Translations under genes and position numbers: made by a program
In this document: positions 25,423 through 33,215 of the stretch, one piece after another
Position numbering within the stretch: the first letter of the stretch is position 1
How the letters are laid out: every line of letters starts with the position of its first letter
The notes under the pieces: model-generated
Seen by the model: the letters and a program-made list of their open reading frames with translations, nothing else
The model's database searches: none
Told to the model about the DNA's origin: nothing
From: an uncultured Oscillospiraceae bacterium
Lineage (GTDB): Bacteria > Bacillota > Clostridia > Oscillospirales > Oscillospiraceae
Length of the DNA stretch: 40,767 nt
Assembly (NCBI GenBank): GCA_947632155.1
Contig: CANROF010000021.1
Location: forward strand, 1-40,767
Reading direction: 5' to 3'

Positions 25423-25450
25423 ATGCAGGAATAAATTTCGTTTCCTGCAT
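25423..25450 (-). terminator. Attenuator-like hairpin in the oppA leader
   Basis: On the minus strand ATGCAGGAA, a 10-base loop, TTCCTGCAT, then TTTTGAATTTC. A 9-bp perfect stem followed by a T-rich tail about 150 bases before oppA would act as an intrinsic terminator inside the leader. The promoter lies upstream of it, so it may regulate oppA by attenuation. Confidence 0.45.
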
Positions 25451-25496
25451 GGCGGGTGACAGCACACCCCTACACATTTGCCGTTTATGTTAAAGT

Positions 25497-25525
25497 ATTA
25501 TAGCACACGCCGCCCGCGAAAGCAA
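25497..25525 (-). promoter_or_regulatory. Promoter of the opp operon
   Basis: On the minus strand TTGCTT (25525-25520), 17 bases, TATAAT (25502-25497). Transcription would start near 25490, giving a leader of about 210 bases before oppA, which is long for a simple transporter operon. Confidence 0.7.
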
Positions 25526-25742
25526 GCCCAATATTTTGGGCGTTTGTTACCAAATCACGATGCAACTTTTCACCATTTTGTTGCAAATTCTACAGCAAAT
25601 TGCTGTATTGTCGCGTACTAAAGTGAAAAAATTGCTGTTTTTCCACCTCCCGCCCCCTTTTTCCGCCCCATCCCCGCCCCATCCGCCAAAAGATGCATCT
25701 TTTGTAATAATTTTTCGGCCGGCGTTTATGCTACAAAAACTA

Positions 25743-25770
25743 TTGACTTTCGGATGTTGTGGGGTATAAT
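25743..25770 (+). promoter_or_regulatory. Promoter of tandem small RNA 1
   Basis: TTGACT (25743-25748), 16-base spacer, TATAAT (25765-25770). The region from -20 through about +24 is identical over 45 bp to the second copy 157 bp downstream. Confidence 0.8.
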
Positions 25771-25776
25771 AAAAGG

Positions 25777-25888
25777 GTGGAGACTCTTTAACGGTGCCAC
25801 TATTTCAACATTTCACCATGTGAGCCGGGGTTGCAGCCCCAAACCCACGGTGAGCCGTCTGTTCGCAGCAGACGGCTCACTTTTATTG
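25777..25888 (+). ncRNA. Tandem small RNA, copy 1 (candidate antitoxin RNA)
   Basis: No ORF is present between a strong promoter and a strong terminator. The transcript of about 110 bases would begin near GGTGGAGACTC and share AACGGTGCCAC with copy 2. It then has a variable 18-base middle, a GGGG/CCCC hairpin with AAACCCAC, and a perfect 12-bp terminator stem with arms GTGAGCCGTCTG (25850-25861) and CAGACGGCTCAC (25869-25880), followed by TTTTATTG. Start and end are inferred from promoter and terminator. Copy 2 lies head-to-tail immediately downstream. Confidence 0.7.
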
Positions 25889-25899
25889 TGCAGAAACTA

Positions 25900-25927
25900 T
25901 TGACTTTTGAGCGTTGTGGGGTATAAT
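25900..25927 (+). promoter_or_regulatory. Promoter of tandem small RNA 2
   Basis: TTGACT (25900-25905), 16-base spacer, TATAAT (25922-25927), starting only 20 bases after the terminator of copy 1. Confidence 0.8.
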
Positions 25928-25933
25928 AAAAGG

Positions 25934-26046
25934 GTGGAGACTCTTTAACGGTGCCACAAACTTACATACTACAAGCCATGAGCCGGGGTGACAGCCCCAA
26001 ACCCACAGCGTGAGCCGTCTGTCAGTAGCAGACGGCTCACTTCTTT
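25934..26046 (+). ncRNA. Tandem small RNA, copy 2, converging on the toxin gene
   Basis: The second copy has the same start (GGTGGAGACTC), the same GGGG/CCCC hairpin, and the same 12-bp terminator stem (26010-26021 with 26029-26040, loop TCAGTAG), followed by TTCTTTTT. Only the middle (after GTGCCAC) and the loop differ from copy 1. Its 3' end overlaps the last codons and stop of the small hydrophobic peptide gene on the opposite strand. Convergent antisense RNAs that overlap toxin 3' ends are known for Bacillus type I systems such as txpA/RatA and bsrG/SR4. The antitoxin role is inference. Confidence 0.72.
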
Positions 26047-26141
26047 TTCCTGTCGCGCAAATACAGCACTAAGGAAATGATGCTGGCCACGGCGCCTACG
26101 GCGCCAAGGATTTCCAACACTATCAAAGTGATATGTACCAT
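26037..26141 (-). CDS. Small hydrophobic peptide, candidate type I toxin
   Basis: A 34-residue peptide beginning MVHITLIVLEIL and ending YLRDRKKK. It consists of one transmembrane helix (about residues 4-27) with a basic C-terminal tail, the standard layout of holin-like and TxpA/BsrG-type toxins. The frame stays open upstream, but a start at the ATG at 26141 gives the toxin-like peptide. The AAAGG site touches the ATG, suggesting poor translation unless the mRNA is processed. It has its own perfect promoter (26357-26385) and a structured 210-base leader. Its stop codon lies inside the terminator stem of the antisense RNA. A longer 75-residue reading from 26264 is less likely, since its first 41 residues have no hydrophobic or domain character. 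Confidence 0.6.
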   Translation of the reverse strand: MVHITLIVLEILGAVGAVASIISLVLYLRDRKKK

Positions 26142-26350
26142 CCTTTCGCGGTATTTCCCGCGAGAGCTTGATACACGCCTCCCCGCGTCGTCGCTGAACT
26201 CGCAATCCTCGCCTCCGCGCAAGCGCGAAGGCTCACTTGCTGAGTTCGCTCCTCCTTCCCCCACAAAATCAAGGATTTTGCGGGGACCCCATCCGCGGGA
26301 TGTCAGGCACCGTCTTTTTAACCGGACCGTAATCGGAACGGCGAGTCTCC
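26142..26350 (-). promoter_or_regulatory. Highly structured leader of the toxin mRNA
   Basis: The leader holds a perfect hairpin (one G-U pair) with arms CCCCACAAAATC (26259-26270) and GATTTTGCGGGG (26274-26285). It is followed by GGAAGGAGGAG and a larger stem in which GAACTC and GCAA pair with TTGC and GAGTTC around an inner GC stem (about 26192-26247). The strong GGAGGAG site is placed before this fold and not before the toxin ATG. Long, folded leaders that block toxin translation are typical of type I toxins (known biology). Confidence 0.55.
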
Positions 26351-26356
26351 GATTTC

Positions 26357-26385
26357 ATTATAATGTCACCGTTCTATTTTGTCAA
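26357..26385 (-). promoter_or_regulatory. Perfect consensus promoter of the toxin gene
   Basis: On the minus strand TTGACA (26385-26380), 17 bases, TATAAT (26362-26357). It starts only 26 bases after the stop of the MATE gene and points to the small hydrophobic peptide. Confidence 0.9.
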
Positions 26386-26411
26386 TATCCGTCATATTTC
26401 GGCGCGCGGCG

Positions 26412-27779
26412 TCAATCCGGCTGGGGGCGGGAGTGGGCGTCGATTTTTTTGCGCATAAACACCGTGACGCCGGCGATGATGGCCGCGGTGACGGAGAGGC
26501 TGACGGGGTAAGAAATCATCAGGTTCCCGAAGGTGGGGTCCCGGGGGAAGATGACGTAGACCCAGACGATGCGGATGCCGCAGATAAAGACGAGGGCGCA
26601 AAGCGCCGGGGCAAGGCTCATTCCGAAGCCCCGGAGATACCCGGACAGCACCTCCACCGCCAGGGAGAAAATGTGGGCCAGCACCATGTACCGCACCCGC
26701 ACCAGGCCGTAGGCGATGACGGCGGGGTCCGGGTTGAAGACCCGCAGCAGGGGCCGGGCGAACACGAGCTGGAACACCGCCGCCAGGGTAAAGACGGAGT
26801 AGCCCGTGACGAAGGTCACCCAGAGGCCCCGGTGGCAGCGCTTCAGGTCCCCTGCGCCGCAATTCTGGCCCACGAAGGTGGTACACGCCTGGCCGAAGGA
26901 GCTCAGGACGTTGTAGGTGAACATCTCCAGATACCCCGAGGCGGAGGAGGCCGCCATCACCACGGTGTCCAGGGAGTTCACCGCCGACTGGATGCAGATG
27001 TTGGCCAGGGAAAAGACCATGCCCTGTACCCCGGCGGGGATGCCGACGCGCATCATGCGCCGGAGGGTCTTCATATCCACGCGCAGCGCCTTCGGCTCCA
27101 CCCGCGTCAGGTCCTTCGCGCGCATCAGCAGCCACAGCAGCACCGCGGAGCTCACAAGGTTCGACACCACCGTGGCGATAGCCACGCCGTCCACCGTCAT
27201 GTGGAGGCCCGCCACGAAGAGGATGTTCAGCGCCACGTTAATGGCTCCGGAGAGGAGCAGGATGAGAAGCGGCGTCTTTGTGTCGCCCCGGGCCCTGTAG
27301 ATGGCGGACTCGAAATTGTAAAGGAGTATCACGGGCATCCCCGCCATGTAGATGCGCAGGTACAGCACCGCCATGTCATAGACATCCTCCGGCACGCCCA
27401 TGGCGGAGACGACGGGCGCGGCGATGACCTGGCCCAAAACCGCCAGCACCACGCCGCCCAAAACGGAAAAGACGATGGAGGTGTGCACCGCCCTGCGGAC
27501 GCCCTCGCCGTCTCCGGCGCCGATGGACTGGGAGATCACCACATTGGAGCCCAGGGACACGCCGACGAAGAGATTGACAAGCAGGTTTATGATGGGCCCG
27601 TTGCTGCCCACGGCGGCCTGGGCCGCGTTGCCCACGAACTGGCCCACCACGGCCACGTCCGCGGCGTTGAAGAGCTGCTGGAGTATCCCCGTCGCCGCCA
27701 GAGGCAGGGCGAAGAGGACGAGCTTATCCCAGATCGTGCCCTGGAGCATATCGGACCGTATGCCTTTTGTCTTTTCCAT
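26412..27779 (-). CDS. MATE family efflux transporter
   Basis: A second multidrug/metabolite exporter, 455 residues with about 12 hydrophobic segments. The start MEKTKGIRSDML fits the AGAGG site; an upstream in-frame TTG gives a seven-residue extension and is less likely. It carries FALPLAATGILQQLFNAADVAVVGQFVGNAAQAAVG (split over residues about 25-62), the usual first MatE stretch, plus IYRARGDTKTPLLI and QNCGAGDLKR. It is only distantly similar to the MATE protein at 14495-15880, so it is not a recent duplicate. It has its own promoter (27841-27868) and a GC hairpin in its leader. The substrate is unknown. Confidence 0.92.
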   Translation of the reverse strand: MEKTKGIRSDMLQGTIWDKLVLFALPLAATGILQQLFNAADVAVVGQFVGNAAQAAVGSNGPIINLLVNLFVGVSLGSNVVISQSIGAGDGEGVRRAVHTSIVFSVLGGVVLAVLGQVIAAPVVSAMGVPEDVYDMAVLYLRIYMAGMPVILLYNFESAIYRARGDTKTPLLILLLSGAINVALNILFVAGLHMTVDGVAIATVVSNLVSSAVLLWLLMRAKDLTRVEPKALRVDMKTLRRMMRVGIPAGVQGMVFSLANICIQSAVNSLDTVVMAASSASGYLEMFTYNVLSSFGQACTTFVGQNCGAGDLKRCHRGLWVTFVTGYSVFTLAAVFQLVFARPLLRVFNPDPAVIAYGLVRVRYMVLAHIFSLAVEVLSGYLRGFGMSLAPALCALVFICGIRIVWVYVIFPRDPTFGNLMISYPVSLSVTAAIIAGVTVFMRKKIDAHSRPQPD

Positions 27780-27813
27780 GGGGAGTCGCGCCTCTTTCAA
27801 TTCACCGGATAAC

Positions 27814-27868
27814 GCGGCCCCTCGTCGGGCCGCAGGTGTGATTTTAGCACTTTCCCCCGGAATTGCAA
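27814..27868 (-). promoter_or_regulatory. Promoter and leader hairpin of the second MATE gene
   Basis: On the minus strand TTGCAA (27868-27863), 16 bases, TAAAAT (27846-27841), then a hairpin with arms GCGGCCC and GGGCCGC (27814-27833) before the ribosome-binding site. The hairpin has no T-run. Confidence 0.5.
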
Positions 27869-27947
27869 TACCTTATTTATTATTCTACATCTTGAACATT
27901 TTGGCGCACTCCGGCCGGGCCCCGCGCCGCCAAAGCGCACAGCGCCG

Positions 27948-28655
27948 TCACCTCAGCGCCGCGCGCAGGGCCTCCATGGCGCGCTTTTCTATCCGGGAGA
28001 TCTGGACCTGGGACACGCCCAGTATCCGGGCCGTCACGGATTGGGTGAGGCACCGGTAGTACCGCAGGACGATGACCTCCCGCTCCCGCTCCGGCAGGGC
28101 CGCGATGGCCTCCCGGAGGGCCACGCGCTCCACCAGAGTCTCCTCCCCCGTGTCGTCGGTGAGTATCTGCTCCAAGGTGAAGCCCTCCTCCCCCGTCTGG
28201 CGCTGGAGGGACTCGGAGGGCGCGGTGGCCAGCTCGCAGGAGGCGATGTCCTCCGGGGAGAGGCCCGTCTCCCGGGAGAGCTCCGAAAGCGCCGGCTCCC
28301 GGCCCAGGCTCTGGGTGAGGCGCGCCCGGGCGGCCCGGACGGCCTGGGCCCGCTCCTTTATGCCGCGGCTGACCTTCACCGCCCCGTCGTCCCGCAAGAA
28401 CCGCCGGATCTCCCCGGCGATCTTGGGCACGGCGTAGGTGGAGAACTGTGTCCCGAAGGCGTCGTCAAAGCCCCGGACGGCCTTCAAAAAGCCCAGACAC
28501 CCGAGCTGGTAGAGGTCGTCCGGCTCCACTCCCCTGCCGAAAAACCGCCGCGCGACGCTCCAGATAAGCCCGGAGTTGGCCCGGACCACCTCCTCCATGG
28601 CCAGGCTGTCCCCGGCGCGGGCCGCCTCCAGCGCCGCGCGGCCCTCCGCCGTCAT
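27948..28655 (-). CDS. sigF: Sporulation sigma factor F
   Basis: The first forespore-specific sigma factor, controlled by SpoIIAB and SpoIIAA. The 235-residue protein has sigma-70 region 2 (about 22-92, with DDLYQLGCLGFLKAVRGFD and FSTYAVPKIAGEIRRFLRD, the -10 recognition helix), region 3 (SRGIKERAQ onward) and region 4 (about 180-232, with LPEREREVIVLRYY and the helix-turn-helix TQSVTARILGVSQVQISRIE). The start overlaps the spoIIAB stop in ATGA. Order and coupling AA-AB-AC match the classical spoIIA operon, so the organism is very likely a spore former. Confidence 0.96.
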   Translation of the reverse strand: MTAEGRAALEAARAGDSLAMEEVVRANSGLIWSVARRFFGRGVEPDDLYQLGCLGFLKAVRGFDDAFGTQFSTYAVPKIAGEIRRFLRDDGAVKVSRGIKERAQAVRAARARLTQSLGREPALSELSRETGLSPEDIASCELATAPSESLQRQTGEEGFTLEQILTDDTGEETLVERVALREAIAALPEREREVIVLRYYRCLTQSVTARILGVSQVQISRIEKRAMEALRAALR

Positions 28656-29092
28656 CTGCCGGCGGGCCTTCGGCCCACACGCCTGCGCATGGTGACGGTG
28701 GTGCCGGCCCCGGGGCGGGAACGGACCTTCACGCTGTCCATGAAGCTCTCCATGATGGTGAAGCCCATGCCGCTGCGCTCCTCCCCGCCGGTGGTGAAAA
28801 GCGGCTCCCGGGCCCGCTCCACGTCCTCGATGCCCCGGCCCTTGTCCTTCACCTGAATCTCCAGGACGTTCCCCTCCAGGATACGCAGGCGCATATGTAT
28901 CGTCCCGATGCTGTCGGGGTAGGCGTGTACGGTGCAGTTCGTCACCGCCTCGCTGACCGCGGTCTTGATGTCCCCCAGCTCCGTCATGGTCATGTCGAGC
29001 TGCGCGGCGAAGCACGCCGCGGCGCCCCGGGCGAAGGCCTCGTTCACGGACCGGGACGGAAAGTCCAGGCTCACTGTGTTGATCTCATTCAT
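28652..29092 (-). CDS. spoIIAB: Anti-sigma F factor and SpoIIAA kinase
   Basis: Holds sigma F inactive in the predivisional cell and phosphorylates SpoIIAA. The 146-residue GHKL-type ATPase shows the N-box SEAVTNCTVHAYP (E48, N52), the G1 box VKDKGRGIED (D83), and the G2 region EERSGMGFTIMESFMD with the ATP lid before it. The C-terminus is basic. It sits 12 bases after spoIIAA and overlaps sigF. All key ATP-site residues that can be recognised are present. Confidence 0.95.
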   Translation of the reverse strand: MNEINTVSLDFPSRSVNEAFARGAAACFAAQLDMTMTELGDIKTAVSEAVTNCTVHAYPDSIGTIHMRLRILEGNVLEIQVKDKGRGIEDVERAREPLFTTGGEERSGMGFTIMESFMDSVKVRSRPGAGTTVTMRRRVGRRPAGR

Positions 29093-29104
29093 ATGTACGC
29101 TCCT

Positions 29105-29413
29105 TTATCCGTCGATCTCGATGATTTTGCCGATGCCGGAGGCCTCTATGACGCGGCGCGGCTGCTCCCGGACGTTCTCCACCCGGAGGCGCCCGCCCAG
29201 GGCCCTCATGCGCTTGGTCACGCGCATCATGACGGCGATGCCGGAGGAATCCATGAATTTCAGCTCCCGGAGGTCCAGCACGCACTCCCGCGGCAGGTCC
29301 GACTCCAGCCGCTCCGTGAGCTTCGCCATCAGCTCCCCCGCCCCGTGGTGGTCCAGCTCCCCCGATACCTCCACCGTCAGCCGCCCCCCGGCGAAATTTG
29401 AGGTCAATTTCAC
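29105..29413 (-). CDS. spoIIAA: Anti-anti-sigma F factor
   Basis: A 102-residue STAS-domain protein that releases sigma F by binding SpoIIAB when unphosphorylated. The phosphorylation motif FMDSSGIAVMM (around residues 53-63) contains the conserved Asp-Ser-Ser-Gly. It starts with GTG at 29413 following GGAAGTGA. A terminator-like hairpin ends only about 20 bases upstream, which leaves no room for a promoter downstream of it. A promoter, normally sigma-H dependent in known systems, would have to lie upstream of the hairpin. Confidence 0.95.
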   Translation of the reverse strand: MKLTSNFAGGRLTVEVSGELDHHGAGELMAKLTERLESDLPRECVLDLRELKFMDSSGIAVMMRVTKRMRALGGRLRVENVREQPRRVIEASGIGKIIEIDG

Positions 29414-29433
29414 GTTTTCTCACTTCCAATGCA

Positions 29434-29471
29434 AAAATAACCCGTGTACAGGCTTGTACACGGGTTATTTT
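29434..29471. terminator. Bidirectional terminator hairpin between valS and spoIIAA
   Basis: A perfect 17-bp stem (29434-29450 with 29455-29471, loop GGCT) with AATAACCCGTGTACA arms. On the minus strand it is followed by TTTTTGC, which is right for ending valS transcripts. It also forms part of any spoIIA leader that starts upstream. Confidence 0.88.
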
Positions 29472-29507
29472 ACAGTATTTGTTATACGAAATTTGCCGAA
29501 GCGTGTC

Positions 29508-32132
29508 TCAACCGAGGTCCGCCAGGGATTTTTCCAGATTTTCTATCAGTGCCCGGAGCTTTTCCGCCTTCTCCCGCTCCGCGGCCACCACATTTTCCGG
29601 GGCCCGGGAGACGAAGGCCTCGTTGGAGAGCTTCTTCATCTGGCCCTCCAGGAAGCCCCGGTTCTTTTTGAGCTCCTTTTCGATGCGATCCCGCTCGGCG
29701 GCGATGTCCACAAGCTCGGCAAGGGGCAGGAACACCCGGGCGGAGTGGGTGACGACGGTGACCATGCCCTTTGCCTCCATATCGGCGTCGGAGCCCGCCT
29801 CGCCCATGCCTATGACCTCCACGGAGGAGGCGGAGGCCAGGCGCATGATATACGGCGCGCCGGCCCGGAAGGGCTCGGGGGTGACGGTGGAGATAATGAC
29901 CCTGGCGCGTCTGGAGGGGGGCACGTTCATGGCGCTCCTCTGGGAGCGGATGGCGCCCACGGCGTCGATGACCTTCTCAAAGTCCGCCTCGTCACGGGAG
30001 AAGTCCAGCTTCTCGCTGTACTCCGGGAAGTCCTCGATGATGAGGGCGGGCCTTTCGTGGGGCAGCGCCTGGTAGATCTCCTCGGTAATAAAGGGCATAA
30101 AGGGGTGCAGGAGCTTCAAAATGTCCGTGAGGACGTAGAGCAGCACCCTCTGGGCGTCCCCGTCCCCCTGGGCGAGCCGGGGCTTGGAGAGCTCGATATA
30201 CCAGTCGCAGAAGGTGTCCCAGATGAAGTCGTAGATCTTCTGGGCGGCGATGCCCAGCTCGAAGCGGTCGAAGTTGTCGTTGACCTCCCGGATGAGGGTA
30301 TTGAGCTTGGAGAGCACCCACTTGTCGGGCAGCTCCAGCTTCTCGGGGAGGGTCTTGTCCTCCACCGTCAGATTCATCATCACAAACCGGCTGGCGTTCC
30401 AAATCTTGTTGGCGAAGTTGCGCATGGCCTCGCACCGCTCCACGTAGAAACGCATGTCGTTTCCGGGGGAGTTGCCGGTAATGATGTTGAACCTGAGGGC
30501 GTCGGCGCCGAAGCGGTCGATCATCTCGATGGGGTCCACGCCGTTGCCGGCGGATTTGGACATCTTCTTGCCCTGGGGGTCCCGGATGAGGCCGTGGATG
30601 AGGACGGTCTTGAAGGGCTCCTTTTTCATGTGCTCCATGCCGGAGAAGATCATCCGGGCCACCCAGAAGAAGATGATGTCGTAGCCCGTCACCAGCACGT
30701 CCGTGGGGTAGAAGTAATCAAGGTCCTCCGTCTTGTCCGGCCAGCCCAGGGTGGAGAAGGGCCAGAGGGCCGAGGAAAACCAGGTGTCCAGCACGTCGGG
30801 GTCACGCTCTATATTTTTGGAGTGACAGTGCTCGCACTCCGTGGGGTCCTCGCGGGCCACGGTGACGTGGCCGCAGTCGGCGCAGTACCAGGCGGGAATC
30901 TGGTGTCCCCACCAGAGCTGCCGGGAGATGCACCAGTCCCGGACGTTGTTCATCCAGTTCAAATACGTCTTGGCGAAGCGGTCGGGGACGAATTTGATGG
31001 TGCCGTCCTCCACCACCCGGATGGCCTCCTTTGCCAAAGGCTCCATCTTCACAAACCACTGGTCCGATGCCAGGGGCTCCACGTCGGAGTGGCAGCGGTA
31101 GCAGGTGCCCACGTTGTGGACGTGGTCCTCGATCTTCACCAGATACCCCTGCTCCTCAAGGTCGTGTACGATGGCTTTTCGGGCCTCGTAGCGGTCCATG
31201 CCGTTATACTTGCCGCCGTTTATGATCTTCCCCTGGCCGTCGATGACGAGGATCTGCTCTAAGTTGTGCCGCAGGCCCACCTCAAAGTCGTTGGGGTCGT
31301 GGCAGGGGGTCATCTTCACGCAGCCGGTGCCGAAGGAGCGGTCCACGTACTCGTCGGCCACGATGGGGATCTCCCGGTTCACCAGGGGCAGGATGCAGGT
31401 CTTGCCCACAAGGTGGGCGTAGCGCTCATCCTCCGGGTTCACCGCCACGCCTGAATCGCCCAGCATCGTCTCCGGCCTTGTGGTGGCCACGGTGACCCAG
31501 CCGGAGCCGTCGGCGAGGGGGTAGCGGATGTGCCAGAGCTTGCCGGGCTTCTCCTCATACTCCACCTCGGCGTCAGAGAGGGCCGTGGTGCAGTGGGGGC
31601 ACCAGTTGATGATGCGCTTGCCCTTGTAGATGAGGCCCTTTTCATAGAGGGCGCAGAACACCTCCCGCACGGCCTTGGAGCAGCCCTCGTCCATGGTGAA
31701 GCGCTGGCGCTCCCAGTCGCAGGAGGAGCCCAGGGTCTTGAGCTGCTCCACGATGCGGTCGCCGTACTTGTTCTTCCAGTCCCAGACCCGCTCCAGAAAT
31801 TTCTCCCGGCCCAGGTCGAAGCGTGTGAGGCCCTCGCCCCGAAGCTGCTCCTCCACCTTGATCTGGGTGGCGATGCCGGCGTGGTCGTAGCCGGGGAGCC
31901 ACAGGGCGGAGTACCCGCGCATCCGCTTGTAGCGGATGAGGATGTCCTGCAGCGTCTCGTCAAAGGCGTGGCCAAGGTGGAGCTGGCCCGTGACGTTGGG
32001 GGGCGGGATGACGATGGTGAAGGGCTTCTTTTCCGGGTCGCGCCGGGCGTGGAAATACCCGCCGTCCAGCCACATCTGATAGATGCGCTTCTCCACCGCC
32101 CTGGGGTCATACACTTTCGGCAGTTCTTTCAT
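29508..32132 (-). CDS. valS: Valyl-tRNA synthetase
   Basis: Charges tRNA-Val in the cytoplasm. The 874-residue class I enzyme has [15 protein letters not shown] with the HIGH-type signature HLGH near residue 46, the editing (CP1) domain with [10 protein letters not shown], the KMSKS loop [10 protein letters not shown], and an anticodon-binding domain. A C-terminal coiled coil, [16 protein letters not shown] onwards, is characteristic of ValRS. Length is normal. The gene stands alone behind a valine-type T-box leader and a perfect sigma-A promoter, and ends before a strong terminator. Confidence 0.97.
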   Translation of the reverse strand: MKELPKVYDPRAVEKRIYQMWLDGGYFHARRDPEKKPFTIVIPPPNVTGQLHLGHAFDETLQDILIRYKRMRGYSALWLPGYDHAGIATQIKVEEQLRGEGLTRFDLGREKFLERVWDWKNKYGDRIVEQLKTLGSSCDWERQRFTMDEGCSKAVREVFCALYEKGLIYKGKRIINWCPHCTTALSDAEVEYEEKPGKLWHIRYPLADGSGWVTVATTRPETMLGDSGVAVNPEDERYAHLVGKTCILPLVNREIPIVADEYVDRSFGTGCVKMTPCHDPNDFEVGLRHNLEQILVIDGQGKIINGGKYNGMDRYEARKAIVHDLEEQGYLVKIEDHVHNVGTCYRCHSDVEPLASDQWFVKMEPLAKEAIRVVEDGTIKFVPDRFAKTYLNWMNNVRDWCISRQLWWGHQIPAWYCADCGHVTVAREDPTECEHCHSKNIERDPDVLDTWFSSALWPFSTLGWPDKTEDLDYFYPTDVLVTGYDIIFFWVARMIFSGMEHMKKEPFKTVLIHGLIRDPQGKKMSKSAGNGVDPIEMIDRFGADALRFNIITGNSPGNDMRFYVERCEAMRNFANKIWNASRFVMMNLTVEDKTLPEKLELPDKWVLSKLNTLIREVNDNFDRFELGIAAQKIYDFIWDTFCDWYIELSKPRLAQGDGDAQRVLLYVLTDILKLLHPFMPFITEEIYQALPHERPALIIEDFPEYSEKLDFSRDEADFEKVIDAVGAIRSQRSAMNVPPSRRARVIISTVTPEPFRAGAPYIMRLASASSVEVIGMGEAGSDADMEAKGMVTVVTHSARVFLPLAELVDIAAERDRIEKELKKNRGFLEGQMKKLSNEAFVSRAPENVVAAEREKAEKLRALIENLEKSLADLG

Positions 32133-32164
32133 GTTTGCACCTTACCTTTCCGGGGCAATGACAA

Positions 32165-32398
32165 TAAAAAATCGCCCCAAGCAAAATAGCTCAGGGCGAA
32201 CAAAGCTTGTCCGCGGTACCACCTGAATTCCCCGCGCGGCGCGGGGCACTCATCGCTCTGTAACGGGAGCGCCCGTCGGGGACTACCTGTCACCCCCGCG
32301 GCTCCGGGGCGACCTTTCGGCGTATCGGACCGAAGCCTCGCACCAACCGGCTCCTCTCTGCGGCCCTGCCCGCCTACTTCTCCCCATCACAGCCATTT
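32165..32398 (-). promoter_or_regulatory. T-box leader controlling valS
   Basis: The minus strand carries the T-box core AGGTGGTACCGCG (32223-32211), whose bulge pairs with the acceptor end of uncharged tRNA. Downstream is a terminator, GCCCTGAGC...GCTTGGGGCGATTTTTT (32199-32166), that competes with the antiterminator. The upstream Stem I contains GTGACAGGTAGTCC, with three valine-type triplets, so the specifier is compatible with valine though the exact triplet is not settled. Uncharged tRNA-Val is expected to allow readthrough into valS. Confidence 0.93.
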
Positions 32399-32404
32399 GC
32401 GGCT

Positions 32405-32433
32405 ATTATATCCGCAAGCCCCCGTTTTGTCAA
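32405..32433 (-). promoter_or_regulatory. Perfect consensus promoter of valS
   Basis: On the minus strand TTGACA (32433-32428), 17 bases, TATAAT (32410-32405), just upstream of the T-box leader. Confidence 0.93.
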
Positions 32434-32559
32434 GCTTAATTTTTGAAACCGCCCGGGCCGCCGGGGAGGGGCGGATTCTAAAATGTATTTAGGACAGGCT
32501 GATCACCGATCCGCCTGTTACTTTTATATTGGGGTATAGCCCCGGAAGGAGAGTCCTAT

Positions 32560-32850
32560 ATGGACAGAGAAGGATTTGTTGTGGATGGCGGTTATCCTGG
32601 CTACGTGTTTGTTGGTTGGGCCGCGGGTATGTTTGAGCCGGAGCCTGGCAGGAAGCAGCCGTACACCAATATGTACGTCATTTCCCCCGTCAGCGATTAC
32701 CAGTCCGACGACTACATGGCCAGCGGCTATAAGGCTGACAAGAAGAAGTGCATTTCCGCCGACATCTGGAAGGGCCTCAAGCCCGGTGATCAGGTCAACC
32801 TTTTCTTTGATGACCGCGGCAGAGTGGTCAAGGCCGAGGTCGTTATATGA
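32560..32850 (+). CDS. Hypothetical protein of a mobile-element island
   Basis: A 96-residue soluble protein starting MDREGFVVDGG after GGAAGGAGAG. It is aromatic-rich at the N-terminus (GYVFVGWAAGMFEPEPG) and ends in a beta-rich segment, DQVNLFFDDRGRVVKAEVVI, reminiscent of small OB- or SH3-like folds. It is not recognised. Base composition is lower in GC than neighbouring housekeeping genes. Its stop overlaps the next start in ATGA. A pair of short co-translated ORFs with this composition is typical of cargo in conjugative elements and plasmids of Clostridia (inference). Confidence 0.7.
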   Translation: MDREGFVVDGGYPGYVFVGWAAGMFEPEPGRKQPYTNMYVISPVSDYQSDDYMASGYKADKKKCISADIWKGLKPGDQVNLFFDDRGRVVKAEVVI

Positions 32851-33215
32851 TGCGCGTCCTGGTCGTTCCTCCCTCCGGCCCCTGTGAGGTCAAGGAGCTT
32901 GAGAACTCCTTGGATGAGCTCCAGCAGCTTGTCGGAGGGTACATTGAGATCGTCGCCCCTATGGAGCTGCGTGACCGTCCGCGTATTCGGATGATCGTCA
33001 ACGAGGATTTCTTAGCCGAAGATCTCCCTTTCAACCTCTTTGCTTCATACCTCTATGGCTATGGTACTCACCTTTATCCCATCCTCGGTACGGCGGTCTT
33101 CGCCTATCAAGGCTGGGTCAACGGCGAGCCGGACCTCATCAGTCTTCCTGACGCTGATCTCATTTATCTTCAGTCCATGGTTTCGCATTCTTTTCCTTCA
33201 CATTTACTCGTTTGA
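32847..33215 (+). CDS. DUF3846-like small protein
   Basis: A 122-residue protein with the opening MRVLVVPPSGPCEVKELENSL, a QQLVGGYIEIVAPM segment, and MIVNEDFLAEDLPFN, followed by ILGTAVFA. These stretches resemble the DUF3846 family, found mainly on mobile elements and plasmids of Firmicutes; function unknown. The C-terminus (about residues 110-122) runs up to the 3' end of an inverted, truncated transposase gene, so the natural end may be altered. It is coupled by ATGA to the preceding gene. Confidence 0.65.
   Translation: MMRVLVVPPSGPCEVKELENSLDELQQLVGGYIEIVAPMELRDRPRIRMIVNEDFLAEDLPFNLFASYLYGYGTHLYPILGTAVFAYQGWVNGEPDLISLPDADLIYLQSMVSHSFPSHLLV

Noticed and set aside
26037-26264. A 75-residue reading of the toxin frame.
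   Set aside because: The first 41 residues have no signal or domain character and the frame passes through the structured leader; the 34-residue form fits known toxin layouts better.
14495-27779. Recent duplication of the MATE genes.
   Set aside because: The two proteins share only family motifs and differ throughout.
29472-29507. A sigma-H promoter for spoIIA upstream of the hairpin.
   Set aside because: No convincing AGGAATT/GAAT pair with correct spacing could be found by eye.
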